A stretch of 64,000 bases of DNA from Aquisalibacillus elongatus (GCF_003843875.1 NZ_RKRF01000010.1:62001-126000), one strand, 5' to 3'; numbered from the stretch's first letter, positions 9,496 to 19,136 are shown. Program-made: numbers and translations. The notes: generated by a model from the sequence alone, not told the origin.

Positions 9496-10713
9496 ATGAA
9501 AAAACATTACATAATTCTAGTAGGCTTATTATTAAGTTTCATAGTGCCGTCTGTTATTGTAGCTGGTGAAGCTGAAGAGGATACGGTTAATACGGTATCT
9601 TTTCATAGTGAATTTGAGACAAAGCTTCAATTAAAAGAGGTTCCTGATCCTGCGCCACGTTTTGTGTATGACACAGGCTATGAATTTGAGTATCCAGATG
9701 CTGTTCGTGGAATATATTTAACAGGTCATTCAGCAGGAAATTTTAGATTTGAAAATTTAATAGAGTACGTCAACGAAACAGAGTTAAATTCTATGGTCAT
9801 TGATATTAAAGATGATCACGGAAATATTACGTATGAATTCCCAGAGGATTCTCCTTTCCATGAAGCTTCTCAAAATTTCATAGGTGATCCGAAAGAAATG
9901 ATGGATCGTTTAGAAGAAGAAGGCATATATCCGATTGCAAGAGTAGTTGTTTTTAAGGACTCTGAACTAGCTCACAAAAAACCAGAATGGTCGTTTAAAG
10001 ATAATGGTGAAGTTTGGGAAAACAATAAAGGGGAAGCTTTTGTGAACCCATTTGTAAAAGATGTATGGGAGTATAATGTAGAGATTGCTAAAGAAGCAGC
10101 TGAGTTAGGATTTAAGGAAATTCAATTTGATTATGTTCGGTTCCCTGAAGGGTTCGAAAAAAATGACGAGAGATTGGACTACACACGTGGTGATTATGAT
10201 GATGCGAGTCTAGATAATATAAGAGAACGTGTGAATGCTGTAACTGATTTTGTTGAGTATGCTAACAATGAACTTGAAGTTTATGACATAGATGTATCTG
10301 TCGATATTTTTGGCTACACGGCTACGATTGGAGATGCACCCGGAATTGGGCAAAACTTCTTAAGAATTGCTAATAATGTTGATGTCATTTCTTCTATGAT
10401 TTACCCAAGTCATTGGACAACAGGTTACTTTGGAATTCAAAATCCAGATACAGAACCTTATCGTTTAATAGACGAATATATTCAGGAAGAAAGTGAATTA
10501 TTAGAGCAACTAGATGATGGACCTATATCTAGGCCCTGGATTCAAGACTTCACAGCATCTTGGTTATATTCACCAGGTCAATCTTTCACGTATGGTCCAA
10601 AGCAGGTCCAAGACCAGATTGATGCGCTATATGATAACGGTGTGTACGAATATTTACTTTGGGATGCAGGAAACACTTATACTGAAGGTGTTGACTACGA
10701 CCCGCAAAACTAA
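9496..10713 (+). CDS. Secreted GH-like protein (DUF4015 type)
   Basis: A 405-residue protein with a Sec signal peptide (basic start, hydrophobic core to about 23, cleavage near VAGEA). The body resembles the putative glycoside hydrolase family DUF4015: RGIYLTGHSAG, LNSMVIDIKDDHGN, PIARVVVFKD, and IQFDYVRFPEG followed by VSVDIFGYTA. This pattern fits a TIM barrel, with the Asp of FDYVRFP the likely catalytic acid. The substrate is unknown; the family is assumed to act on cell-wall or exopolysaccharide. The start follows GGGGGAATTCGAC. A TATAAT lies at 9453-9458, but no clear -35 precedes it. Confidence 0.8.
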   Translation: MKKHYIILVGLLLSFIVPSVIVAGEAEEDTVNTVSFHSEFETKLQLKEVPDPAPRFVYDTGYEFEYPDAVRGIYLTGHSAGNFRFENLIEYVNETELNSMVIDIKDDHGNITYEFPEDSPFHEASQNFIGDPKEMMDRLEEEGIYPIARVVVFKDSELAHKKPEWSFKDNGEVWENNKGEAFVNPFVKDVWEYNVEIAKEAAELGFKEIQFDYVRFPEGFEKNDERLDYTRGDYDDASLDNIRERVNAVTDFVEYANNELEVYDIDVSVDIFGYTATIGDAPGIGQNFLRIANNVDVISSMIYPSHWTTGYFGIQNPDTEPYRLIDEYIQEESELLEQLDDGPISRPWIQDFTASWLYSPGQSFTYGPKQVQDQIDALYDNGVYEYLLWDAGNTYTEGVDYDPQN

Positions 10714-10724
10714 TTTAAAATATG

Positions 10725-10757
10725 AAAGTCAACCGGCATTTGCTGGTTGGCTTTTTT
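10725..10757 (+). terminator. Terminator of the GH-like gene
   Basis: AAAGTCAACC and GGTTGGCTTT form a stem with one G-U pair around a 10-nt loop, followed by a T run. Confidence 0.8.
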
Positions 10758-11039
10758 ATGTCTCATTTCTGTAACGTATTAAAGAGATAATAATAAAAAG
10801 CGTCAGTATTTATCGATTATTTAAGAGAATGATAAAGGATGTATGATAAATAAAAAGGGATTTTAGATAGAAGTTAAGCTAAAGAAGGTTAATGAATATA
10901 TTTCCTATTGAAGACAGTTATATGGAATTTAACCCTCTTAACCATCTTCGTTATAATAAGTAATGCAAAGAGGAAACGGCATAAATTTCTAACTCTGCCG
11001 TACGTTAAGACTAATGACAGTCATAAAAGGAGTAGATCA
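10758..11039. other. Intergenic region with possible yjbC promoter
   Basis: No convincing gene is seen. TATAAT at 10952-10957 with TTAACC 17 nt upstream (10929-10934) is a plausible promoter for yjbC-spx. The overlapping AAC-N15-CGTT pattern also faintly resembles an ECF (SigmaW-type) promoter; B. subtilis yjbC has such promoters, but here the spacing is one base short. Confidence 0.4.
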
Positions 11040-11624
11040 ATGAATTGGTATGAAAAGCTTAATCAGTATTTTCCTGTAGAAGAGATGAAATCAAAAAAAC
11101 ATTTTGAGACCCTTTTAAAGGAAAAAGGAGATGTCTATTATAAGGATGAAGGTGAGCATCATGTAATGATGTATGCCGAGTTTGATTCATTTATCTTTAT
11201 AGATTATGTATTTGTCTCTCCTAAGACAAGAGGACAAGGATTAGGACATCAATTGATGGAAAAACTGAAAGCTAAAGGTAAGCCGATCATTTTGGAGGTT
11301 GAGCCTGTTGATTATGACGATACAGATTCAGAAAAACGTCTACACTTCTATCATAGGGAAGGCTTTACACATGCACAGTCAATTGGTTATACGCGAAAAT
11401 CACTTGCTACACAAGAACTTAACACACTAGAGATTCTGTATTGGGCACCAGATGAAGCATCTGAAGAAATTATTTATGATAAGATGAAACAAATGTATGA
11501 GAAAATTCATACTTATAAAGATGAAGAAATTTATGGTGAAAGTTATCAACCTGTTGAAGAAGTATTAACCATTGATCAATCACGTGATGTTGATTTATTC
11601 GAGGCTATTAAAAAACCAAATTAA
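11040..11624 (+). CDS. yjbC: GNAT-type acetyltransferase YjbC
   Basis: A 194-residue protein with the GNAT acetyl-CoA site: 'YVFVSPKTRGQGLGHQLM' carries the R/QxxGxG/A loop, and 'HFYHREGF' is the usual beta5 region. MNWYEKLNQYFP at 11040 follows AAAAGGAG by 7 nt, which fixes the start; the longer open frame upstream lacks a site. In B. subtilis yjbC and spx form one operon under several stress promoters, and the same order is kept here. The substrate is unknown. Confidence 0.88.
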   Translation: MNWYEKLNQYFPVEEMKSKKHFETLLKEKGDVYYKDEGEHHVMMYAEFDSFIFIDYVFVSPKTRGQGLGHQLMEKLKAKGKPIILEVEPVDYDDTDSEKRLHFYHREGFTHAQSIGYTRKSLATQELNTLEILYWAPDEASEEIIYDKMKQMYEKIHTYKDEEIYGESYQPVEEVLTIDQSRDVDLFEAIKKPN

Positions 11625-11640
11625 ATTATAAAGAAAGGGT

Positions 11641-11677
11641 TACCCTGTGTGTCATTACATACAGGGTCATTCTTTTG
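11641..11677 (+). terminator. Weak terminator after yjbC
   Basis: ACCCTGT and ACAGGGT form a short stem with a modest T-rich tail. It lies between yjbC and spx, so part of the transcripts may read through. Confidence 0.5.
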
Positions 11678-11901
11678 TTATGGAAAAATTCTATTGAAAT
11701 AAGTCTGAAAATGCCTATAGGAAAGCTTACCGAGTATGATAATTAGAATATACTTAAAAAAATAAAAAAATTTTTTATGAAAAAATGTTTAATATATCCA
11801 AAGTAGGGTAAAACATAAATATAACAGATTTACTTACTGGGTATTTGTGAAAAATGTATTACAATTTTCTAAATGTCCTATCTAAATACTTAGGTTTATT
11901 G

Positions 11902-11982
11902 TATAATATGAAATGAAAGGTAATTTAGATTAATTATAATTAAATAACAGTTTCAAGCTGTTACAGATATAGAATACCTTTC
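11902..11982 (+). promoter_or_regulatory. spx promoter and structured leader
   Basis: TATAAT (11902-11907) starts the region; the -35 is poor. Downstream, GAAAGGTA (11915-11922) can pair with TACCTTTC (11975-11982), enclosing a 14-nt palindrome (TTAATTATAATTAA, 11930-11943) and a TAACAG/CTGTTA hairpin. The outer stem ends two bases before the AAAGGAGGG ribosome site. B. subtilis spx has PerR and YodB operators near its promoter; the palindrome could be a repressor site, but it is AT-rich and this is only a suggestion. Confidence 0.45.
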
Positions 11983-12000
11983 AAAAGGAGGGTGAATGGC

Positions 12001-12396
12001 ATGGTAACATTATTTACTTCACCAAGCTGTACATCTTGTCGTAAAGCTCGTGCATGGTTAGAAGAGCACGAAATTCCATTTAAAGAACGTAATATTTTCT
12101 CAGACGTTTTATCAGAAGATGAAATTAAAGAGATTTTACGTATGACAGAAGATGGAACAGATGAGATTATATCAACTCGTTCTAAAGTATTTCAAACATT
12201 AGATGTCAGTTTAGATCAAATGCCACTAAAAGATTTGATTAGTTTAATTCAACAAAACCCAGGCTTACTTAGACGACCAATTATCTTGGATGATAAACGT
12301 CTTCAAGTTGGCTACAATGAGGATGAGATTAGACGCTTTTTACCTAGAAAGGTGCGCTCATTCCAATTGAAAGAGGCACAACGTTTAGTCAATTAA
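12001..12396 (+). CDS. spx: Transcriptional regulator Spx
   Basis: An ArsC-like protein of 131 residues that binds the RNA polymerase alpha C-terminal domain and drives the disulfide-stress response. The redox switch CTSC is at 10-13. The segments [24 protein letters not shown] and [20 protein letters not shown] are essentially those of B. subtilis Spx. The ATG at 12001 is 8 nt after AGGAGG; a GTG three codons earlier overlaps the ribosome site. Spx is degraded by ClpXP with YjbH, which is encoded 7 kb downstream, and is linked to the MecA/ClpC system nearby. Confidence 0.98.
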   Translation: MVTLFTSPSCTSCRKARAWLEEHEIPFKERNIFSDVLSEDEIKEILRMTEDGTDEIISTRSKVFQTLDVSLDQMPLKDLISLIQQNPGLLRRPIILDDKRLQVGYNEDEIRRFLPRKVRSFQLKEAQRLVN

Positions 12397-12413
12397 TATA
12401 TTTTAACCAAAAG

Positions 12414-12443
12414 AAAAGTCGAATCGTTAGCGATTCGACTTTT
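12414..12443. terminator. Bidirectional terminator, spx/yjbE
   Basis: AAAAGTCGAATCG (12414-12426), loop TTAG, then the exact complement (12431-12443). It touches the stop codon of the convergent yjbE. Confidence 0.92.
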
Positions 12444-13123
12444 TAGTTTCTACGATAATGATTAACAAGGACACCTAAGAAGCAAACTAATGTCATGAAA
12501 AATAATGGCAGATATAGTTGCTCATTTGGGATTAATTGAAACGTTCCTTCTAATCGTTCTTCATGTAAAATTAAATCGGCACTAGTATAAGCCAGTAGCG
12601 AGGCACCTGCATAAACAATAATGGGGTATTTGTTCATCATCATTAGAATGATTTTACTGCCAAAGATAATGATGGGTACAGACACTGCTAGTCCAAAGAT
12701 AATTAGCAGGACATTTTGATTTGAGGCAGCGGCAATCGCTAATACATTATCAAAACTCATAATCAAATCTGCCACTACAATTGTTTTTACCGCTCCGATT
12801 AATGTGGTCGAAGATGCGATTTCAACTTCTTCCTCTTGTTCAATTAGTAGCCTAAGCGCTATATAAAATAAAAATAGTCCTCCAACTAATTGGACGTATG
12901 GAATAGTAAGAAGATAGATGGCGACGGTAGCTAATATGACTCGGATGATGATAGCTAAGCTTGTCCCGAAGAGAATCGCTTTATTTTGATTATGCTTAGG
13001 AAGGTTTCGGCTAGCCATAGCAATGACAACGGCGTTATCCCCGCCTAAAATTAGATCGAGTCCAATGATAATAAGTACAGCTTTTAGTAAATCCCAATTA
13101 AAGTCAACAAATATGATTTCCAT
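12443..13123 (-). CDS. yjbE: TerC family membrane protein YjbE
   Basis: A 226-residue protein with seven or so membrane helices and the TerC motifs LDLILGGDNAVVIAMA (helix 1) and VADLIMSFDNVLAIAAAS (helix 4), whose buried Asp residues suggest metal ion transport. TerC proteins in Bacillus are implicated in manganese export or metalation of secreted enzymes. GGAGG precedes the ATG at 13123. I saw no yybP-ykoY manganese riboswitch in the 300 bp upstream. Confidence 0.92.
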   Translation of the reverse strand: MEIIFVDFNWDLLKAVLIIIGLDLILGGDNAVVIAMASRNLPKHNQNKAILFGTSLAIIIRVILATVAIYLLTIPYVQLVGGLFLFYIALRLLIEQEEEVEIASSTTLIGAVKTIVVADLIMSFDNVLAIAAASNQNVLLIIFGLAVSVPIIIFGSKIILMMMNKYPIIVYAGASLLAYTSADLILHEERLEGTFQLIPNEQLYLPLFFMTLVCFLGVLVNHYRRN

Positions 13124-13444
13124 AAAAAACCTCCATAAAAAGTAGTGACAAATTCTAAAATATGAGATAAAATCATACACTAAATAAAATCAATGCAGAA
13201 AGTTTGTCCAACAATTTGTTATGTAATATACTCAACACATAATAGAAATTAGGGCTAATATGGATTTTAGTTTTTAGTTGTAAAAGCATTTTCGTTTTAA
13301 GACTACCTATCATAAAATATGATTAAGAACGTCGTCTTATGAAAATGATTAGCATTTTAGTAAAAAGGGTAATGAATTTGTAGGAAAATTGATTATCCAG
13401 TGATCCTTCCCAGTTTCGATTATTAATGAAGGGAGAGGAAGATA
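13124..13444. other. Intergenic region upstream of yjbE and mecA
   Basis: A divergent AT-rich spacer. It contains a short inverted repeat, AAAATGATTAGCATTTT at 13340-13356, but no ORF with a ribosome site and no riboswitch-like structure that I can recognise. Promoters for both genes are expected here but none is clear. Confidence 0.4.
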
Positions 13445-14146
13445 ATGGAAATAGAACGTATTAATGAAAACACGTTAAAGTTTTACATTTCCTATCAGGA
13501 TATTGAAGAGAGAGGCTTTAATCGAGAAGATATCTGGTATAATCGCGAAAAAGGTGAACAACTTTTCTGGGAAATGATGGATGAAGTCAATGATGAAGAA
13601 GATTTTAGTATAGATGGACCGTTATGGATTCAAGTGCAAGCACTCGATAAAGGGCTAGAGATCGTCGTAACGAAAGCTCAAGTCTCTAAAGACGGAGAGA
13701 AATTAGAGTTTCCACATGAGGAGATGAACCCTTTACAAACTAACTTAGATGAGAAGCTAGAATCACTCATGGACCATAATAGTCAACGTCGTAAATCGAA
13801 AAAGTCATATAAACCAGAACAAGAAGCAAGTGAAGAACAACAAGATGATCATTTAGATTTAATGGTGACATTCAGAGACATTGAAGACGTTATTTCTTTA
13901 AGTCATTCACTGACAGACTCACGATTTATCGATGATCGATTATATGCATTTAATAATCATTACTATCTATATGTGGCATTCCCAGAAGGCTACTTGAGTG
14001 AAGATGAGCAAGAAAACTATATTAGTCGTATTTTAGAATTCAGTGAAGAATCACCAATGTCTATTCACTATTTAATGGAATATGGTCAATTTGTTTTCAA
14101 GCAGAATGCATTAAAGCAATTAAAAAATAAGTTTCAAATTAAATAA
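13445..14146 (+). CDS. mecA: Adaptor protein MecA
   Basis: MecA (233 residues) delivers ComK and other clients to ClpCP and also assembles the ClpC hexamer. The N-terminal domain begins MEIERINENTLKFYISYQDI, typical of the family. A charged linker (about 108-140) rich in Lys, Glu and Gln separates it from the ClpC-binding C-terminal domain (FRDIEDVISLSHSL to the end). It is slightly longer than B. subtilis MecA, mostly in the linker. GGGAGAGG precedes the ATG. The same window holds Med and CoiA, so several competence components are nearby. Confidence 0.96.
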   Translation: MEIERINENTLKFYISYQDIEERGFNREDIWYNREKGEQLFWEMMDEVNDEEDFSIDGPLWIQVQALDKGLEIVVTKAQVSKDGEKLEFPHEEMNPLQTNLDEKLESLMDHNSQRRKSKKSYKPEQEASEEQQDDHLDLMVTFRDIEDVISLSHSLTDSRFIDDRLYAFNNHYYLYVAFPEGYLSEDEQENYISRILEFSEESPMSIHYLMEYGQFVFKQNALKQLKNKFQIK

Positions 14147-14154
14147 ATTAGGGA

Positions 14155-14189
14155 AGAACACTGATTAAAGTCAGTGTTCTATTTTTATG
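14155..14189 (+). terminator. mecA terminator
   Basis: AGAACACTGA (14155-14164) and TCAGTGTTCT (14171-14180), then a T run. Confidence 0.9.
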
Positions 14190-14208
14190 TTGATATGTAA
14201 AAATTTTG

Positions 14209-14237
14209 TTGCAATATGGTAAAATATTCTGTATCTT
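14209..14237 (+). promoter_or_regulatory. Promoter for cls
   Basis: TTGCAA (14209-14214), 17-nt spacer, TATCTT (14232-14237), about 40 bp before the cls ATG. Confidence 0.55.
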
Positions 14238-14278
14238 TAATTTAGGTTCGTAGCACTAGCAGAAGAGGATGTACTTAT

Positions 14279-15787
14279 ATGTTGAAATGGATACAAGTAA
14301 CCATATTTTTAATCATTGTATCTGCTGTTTTTTATTTTTCTTTTATAATTTGGGAAGGACGGTTTATTACATCTTTCTCCATTTTAATTACTATTTCAGC
14401 AGTCTTATTTGGTTTTATAATTTTTATTGAAAATCGAAATCCTTCTGAGACCTTAAATTGGTTACTCGTATTTGCAGTATTTCCTGTATTAGGATTCTTC
14501 TTCTATCTATTATTTGGACGTAACTATACGAAGAAAAAGCGTTATAAAGAAAAGCAAGAAGCAGATGAACAAGCTTTTAACCGAGTAGAAGGCCAACGAC
14601 CCATTAATGAAGAAGAATTGAATCAAATGGGTGACCACCAGAAGATGTTATTTCGACTGGCTCAACATCTCGGGAATTCACCGATATCATTTAATACTGA
14701 CTCCAAAGTGCTTACAAACGGCAGTGAAAAGTTTCCTGCAATCATTAATGCTATTAAGCAAGCTGAACATCATATTCATTTGGAGTATTACATCGTTCGT
14801 AGTGATGAGATCGGAAATGAGATTAAAGATATTTTAATTGAGAAAGCTAAAGCTGGTGTTGAGGTCCGTTTCTTATACGACGCTGTTGGAAGTTGGAAAA
14901 TGGACAACAAATATAAAGAAGAGTTAAAAAAAGCTGGGGTAGAGTTTGTGGCATTTTCACCAGTTAGGCTTCCTTTTATCGGGAATCGTATTAACTTTCG
15001 AAACCACCGAAAAATCATTGTAGTAGATGGTAAAATTGGATTTGTTGGTGGATTAAATATTGGTGATGAATACTTAGGGAAAAATAAGTACTTCGGTAAT
15101 TGGAGAGATACTCATCTATATGTTAGAGGTGAAGCTGTCCGTAGTCTGCAGACGATCTTTTTACAAGACTGGAGACACGAAACAGATGAGAATTTATTGA
15201 AACCAGAGTATTTGTCACCTGAAATTTTAGATGACCGTTTCGGCGGCGTGCAAATGATTACGAGTGGCCCCGATAATCAATGGGAGACGATTAAGAAACT
15301 CTATTTCTCCATGATTATATCTGCCAAAAAATCGATTTGGATTGCCTCGCCTTACTTTATACCAGATGATGACATTTTAACGGCGATGAAAGTAGCGAGT
15401 TTAAGTGGTGTCGATGTACGACTGTTAATGCCAAGACGTCCGGATAAGCGAATTGTCTTTCACGCATCAAGGTCATATTATCCAGAATTATTGGATGCAG
15501 GTATTAGAATTTTTGAGTATGAAGAAGGGTTTATGCATAGTAAGATTGTGATTGTAGACCATGAGCTAGCATCCATTGGAACTTCAAATATGGATATGAG
15601 AAGCTTCCACTTGAATTTTGAAGTAAATGCGTTCTTATTCCGGACTGAAAGCACAAATAAATTGGTTGCAGACTTTAAAGAGGATTTCTTAAAGTCTAGA
15701 GAGATAGACATTGAAAGATTTAAAAATCGATCAATCTTCATCCGAGTAATGGAATCCCTGTTCCGCTTACTATCCCCATTACTATAA
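14279..15787 (+). CDS. cls: Cardiolipin synthase
   Basis: A 502-residue membrane enzyme that joins two phosphatidylglycerols to cardiolipin. Two N-terminal transmembrane helices (about 5-23 and 32-50) plus a third hydrophobic stretch (60-79) precede two phospholipase-D motifs: His243-Lys245-Asp250 in NHRKIIVVDGKIGFVGG and His420-Lys422-Asp427 in MHSKIVIVDHELASIGTSN. Cardiolipin commonly rises with salt in bacilli. In B. subtilis the mecA neighbour is coiA, so cls is an insertion relative to that order. coiA follows 18 bp later. Confidence 0.95.
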   Translation: MLKWIQVTIFLIIVSAVFYFSFIIWEGRFITSFSILITISAVLFGFIIFIENRNPSETLNWLLVFAVFPVLGFFFYLLFGRNYTKKKRYKEKQEADEQAFNRVEGQRPINEEELNQMGDHQKMLFRLAQHLGNSPISFNTDSKVLTNGSEKFPAIINAIKQAEHHIHLEYYIVRSDEIGNEIKDILIEKAKAGVEVRFLYDAVGSWKMDNKYKEELKKAGVEFVAFSPVRLPFIGNRINFRNHRKIIVVDGKIGFVGGLNIGDEYLGKNKYFGNWRDTHLYVRGEAVRSLQTIFLQDWRHETDENLLKPEYLSPEILDDRFGGVQMITSGPDNQWETIKKLYFSMIISAKKSIWIASPYFIPDDDILTAMKVASLSGVDVRLLMPRRPDKRIVFHASRSYYPELLDAGIRIFEYEEGFMHSKIVIVDHELASIGTSNMDMRSFHLNFEVNAFLFRTESTNKLVADFKEDFLKSREIDIERFKNRSIFIRVMESLFRLLSPLL

Positions 15788-15805
15788 TGAAGAGGAGTCG
15801 ATGTC

Positions 15806-16957
15806 ATGTTAAGTGCAGTAGATGCAAATGGGCATGAGATTCTGGCGTATAATTGTTCTGAGGATCAATTGCGACACATACGTCGGAAATCTCTTTTTTG
15901 TCCAGCATGTCGAGAAAAAGTAATTTTAAAAGCAGGCCCCATTATGATCCCTCATTTTGCCCACCATAAAGATGCTGATTGTTCCCATCATACAGGTGAA
16001 GGTGAAGACCACTTACAAGGTAAATTAGATTTATACCACTGGGCACTCCAGCAAGGTTTCCAAGCGAAGTTAGAACATTATATGCCGAGTATTCAACAAA
16101 GAATTGATCTCCTATTGAAGGTTAATAATCGCTGGTTCGGTATTGAATACCAGAACGCACCTATTACTATTTCAGACCATTTAAATAGAACCCACGGAAT
16201 GGCCTCAAGGGGGATCTTTCCAATGTGGATTTACGGCAAGAATTATTATAATCCAAGTACTAAATACATTCGATTAAATACCACCTTAAAGTCGAGTGTT
16301 ATGTATTTCCCGAAAAGTGACCAATCTAAGTTATGGTTTTATGATCCATCAAGCAAACTATTTACCACAGCAAGCAACCCCATTGCGAATAAATCAAAAG
16401 CCTTCTCGCATTTAAGGAAAAAAACGATTGATAAATTGACCTGGCAAGAATTATTTCGGCCATTCAATGTATCGATCCCAAAGTTAAAAAAGGTTTGGTT
16501 AAACGAAAAAAGACGTTTTCGGAGTCAAAGCCGACCTTATGTTACAGATCTTGAGAAAGCGTATTTAAAAAATTTATACTTAAGGTATTTACACCCTCAG
16601 TCGCTACCTTCTTGTGTGCATCTTCCAGTCAACAACGCCCACCGTTATAACTTACCAAACTATATATGGCAAACAACAATCGTCCTATTAATAGCCGACC
16701 TTAGGATAGGTAATTCATTTCATTGGGCTGATATTTATCAAAAAACTAAAGCACATTTTTTGTCCCCAATATTATCCATTTATCCAGGCCATCCTTCACA
16801 CCCTGCGTTAAGTTATTTAAATGTCTTAGAGCAATTAGGATATATTAGAAGAGATGAACCATATTATATCAAGTTAAGAGATTTTTATTTTCCTAAAACA
16901 TTAGATGAAGCTAATCAGTCAGATGAAATTCTTTTACAAAAATTATTAAGATTTTAA
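15806..16957 (+). CDS. coiA: Competence protein CoiA
   Basis: A 383-residue protein required for transformation in streptococci and present in Bacillus, thought to act on incoming single-stranded DNA. An N-terminal metal-binding-like segment (CPAC at 32-35, with HFAHH and C59) is followed by a restriction-endonuclease-like core: EGEDHLQGK, Asp101 in QQRIDLLL and the Glu114-x-Gln116 pair in FGIEYQ. The C-terminal half is basic and family-typical. GAGGAG precedes the ATG; probably co-transcribed with cls. Confidence 0.93.
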   Translation: MLSAVDANGHEILAYNCSEDQLRHIRRKSLFCPACREKVILKAGPIMIPHFAHHKDADCSHHTGEGEDHLQGKLDLYHWALQQGFQAKLEHYMPSIQQRIDLLLKVNNRWFGIEYQNAPITISDHLNRTHGMASRGIFPMWIYGKNYYNPSTKYIRLNTTLKSSVMYFPKSDQSKLWFYDPSSKLFTTASNPIANKSKAFSHLRKKTIDKLTWQELFRPFNVSIPKLKKVWLNEKRRFRSQSRPYVTDLEKAYLKNLYLRYLHPQSLPSCVHLPVNNAHRYNLPNYIWQTTIVLLIADLRIGNSFHWADIYQKTKAHFLSPILSIYPGHPSHPALSYLNVLEQLGYIRRDEPYYIKLRDFYFPKTLDEANQSDEILLQKLLRF

Positions 16958-17036
16958 ATGTTGTTTCATATCTTTTACAGAAGTAAGTTTTTTCTATAGA
17001 ATAAAGTTATAGAAATTATTTGGGGAGGTTACATAA

Positions 17037-18845
17037 GTGACAGAAACAGCAACTGGTTTAAAAACAAGGGAAGAAGTGCCAACGGATTTAACGTGGGACC
17101 TAGAAGCTATTTTTGCAACAGATGATGATTGGGAAAAAGAATTCGAGGCCCTTAAGATGGATTTTCCTAAGATTAAGGAATACAAAGGGAAAATTGCAGA
17201 TTCTTCACAGACTTTACTTGAAGTATTTAAATTTGAGGATGAAATTAAAATCCGTCTAGAGAAGTTATTCGTTTATGCACACATGCGTTCTGATCAGGAT
17301 ACAGCAAACAGTAAATATCAAGATCAAGACGCTCGTGCTCAAACATTAGCTACTCATGTTATGAGTGCTTTTAGTTTTGTAACACCTGAAATTCTAGCTA
17401 TGACAGATGAACAAATTGAACAATATTTAAAAGAAAACGATGAATTAAAGCATTATGAAAAAGTATTACGAGACATTATGAAGTCACGTCCACACGTGCT
17501 AAGTGAAAAAGAAGAGGCCTTATTAGCTCAAGCACAAGAAGTGACATCAACACCTTCAAACGCTTTTGGGATGTTAAATAATGCTGATATTGACTTTCCA
17601 ACGATTAAAGATGAAGACGGAAATGACGTACAGCTTTCACACGGACGGTATCGTGAATTCTTAGATTCAAAAGATCGTTCTGTAAGAGAAAATGCTTTTA
17701 AAGCGATGTATGAAACATTCGGTAAGTACCGTAATACGTTTGCGGCAACTTTATCCGGCCAAGTAAAGAAAGACAATTTCTTCGCTCAGGCTAAAAATTA
17801 CCAATCAGCTCGTGAAGCAGCATTAGACCAAAACAATATACCCGAAACCGTATATGATAATTTAGTGGATGCGATTAATGAGCGCCTATCTTCTTTACAT
17901 CGTTATATGAAGTTGAAAAAAGAAATGTTAAATGTTGATGAGCTTCATATGTATGACATTTATACACCTTTAGTGGATGAGAAAATAGAATTAACAATCG
18001 ACGAAGCTAAAGATCATGTGGTTAATGGATTAAAACCTTTAGGGGAAGAGTATACGAATCTCCTACAGAAAGCATATAAAGAGCGCTGGATTGATTGGTT
18101 AGAAACCAAAGGTAAACGAAGCGGTGCTTATTCATCAGGCGGATATTCAACTAATCCTTATATCTTAATGAACTGGCAGGACAATGTAGATAATATGTTC
18201 ACGCTAGCTCATGAACTTGGCCACTCATTACACAGTTATTATACACGTGAGAACCAAGCCCCTCGTTACGGTGACTATTCGATCTTTGTCGCAGAAGTTG
18301 CTTCAACGACAAACGAGGCTTTACTTAATGATTACATGTTAAAAACATTAGATGATAAGACGAAGAAGTTATATCTGTTAAACAATTTCTTAGAAGGATT
18401 TAGAGGAACGGTTTTCCGTCAGACAATGTTTGCTGAATTTGAACATGAAGTTCATAAGCGTGACCAAAACGGCGAAGCTTTAACAGCTGAAAAATTAACA
18501 ACTATTTACTACAACTTAAACAAGAAGTATTTTGGCAATGATGTCGTAGTAGATGAGGATATCGGTTTAGAATGGGCTCGTATTCCTCACTTCTATATGA
18601 ATTACTATGTTTATCAGTACGCTACAGGTTATTCTGCTGCTACAACGTTAGCTCAGAAGATCTTAGACGAAGGTGACGAAGCTGTTGAACGCTATAAGAA
18701 TTATCTTAAAGCGGGTAGCAGTGAAGATCCAATTGACGTTCTGAAAAAAGCTGGGGTTGATATGACATCGAAAGATCCGATCCTCTCAGCATTAGATGTA
18801 TTTGATCAAAAACTCGATGAATTCGAGAAGCTACTAAAAGAATAA
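17037..18845 (+). CDS. pepF: Oligoendopeptidase F
   Basis: A 602-residue cytoplasmic M3-family zinc peptidase that cleaves peptides of about 7-17 residues. The zinc site HELGH is at 392-396 (TLAHELGHSLHSYY), and the third ligand is supplied by the downstream FVAEVASTTNEALL helix. The start is a GTG 8 nt after GGGGAGG. In B. subtilis pepF (yjbG) follows coiA as here; its overexpression affects sporulation there. Confidence 0.96.
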   Translation: MTETATGLKTREEVPTDLTWDLEAIFATDDDWEKEFEALKMDFPKIKEYKGKIADSSQTLLEVFKFEDEIKIRLEKLFVYAHMRSDQDTANSKYQDQDARAQTLATHVMSAFSFVTPEILAMTDEQIEQYLKENDELKHYEKVLRDIMKSRPHVLSEKEEALLAQAQEVTSTPSNAFGMLNNADIDFPTIKDEDGNDVQLSHGRYREFLDSKDRSVRENAFKAMYETFGKYRNTFAATLSGQVKKDNFFAQAKNYQSAREAALDQNNIPETVYDNLVDAINERLSSLHRYMKLKKEMLNVDELHMYDIYTPLVDEKIELTIDEAKDHVVNGLKPLGEEYTNLLQKAYKERWIDWLETKGKRSGAYSSGGYSTNPYILMNWQDNVDNMFTLAHELGHSLHSYYTRENQAPRYGDYSIFVAEVASTTNEALLNDYMLKTLDDKTKKLYLLNNFLEGFRGTVFRQTMFAEFEHEVHKRDQNGEALTAEKLTTIYYNLNKKYFGNDVVVDEDIGLEWARIPHFYMNYYVYQYATGYSAATTLAQKILDEGDEAVERYKNYLKAGSSEDPIDVLKKAGVDMTSKDPILSALDVFDQKLDEFEKLLKE

Positions 18846-18850
18846 ACGAA

Positions 18851-18893
18851 AAAAGGCTGATCATGAATTTGCTTCATGGTCAGCCTTTTATTT
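18851..18893. terminator. Bidirectional terminator after pepF
   Basis: A 16-bp stem (AAAGGCTGATCATGAA with its complement, one G-U pair) around TTTGC. It serves pepF and, from the other strand, the small membrane protein whose stop codon lies inside it. Confidence 0.88.
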
Positions 18894-19058
18894 AAATCGT
18901 TTGAAGGAATTTCGTTGAAGAATAAAATAGAAGAATAAGAAGAATGTTAGAAACAAAAAGGGAATTGATATGAATTTGGGCACTAAATTCATAAGGCCTA
19001 GCAAGTTAAATATAAACGCCCCTCCAATTAATAAAACCCAAGTCACGAATTTAAACAT
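18888..19058 (-). CDS. Small two-helix membrane protein
   Basis: A 56-residue protein with two hydrophobic helices (about 4-27 and 32-49) and a basic tail, NSFKRFK. GGAGG lies 10 nt before the ATG at 19058; an upstream ATG and the frame to 19094 would overlap or precede the ribosome site. I do not recognise the family. Confidence 0.65.
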   Translation of the reverse strand: MFKFVTWVLLIGGAFIFNLLGLMNLVPKFISIPFLFLTFFLFFYFILQRNSFKRFK

Positions 19059-19136
19059 GGTAACCATACCTCCGGCAAACCGTTCTATATCCATATGTAT
19101 GTATTAAAGACTACAATCATGCGGTGCCATAAACAT

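Noticed and set aside
13124..13444. yybP-ykoY manganese riboswitch before yjbE
   Set aside because: No matching stem or conserved loop sequence was found on the minus strand.
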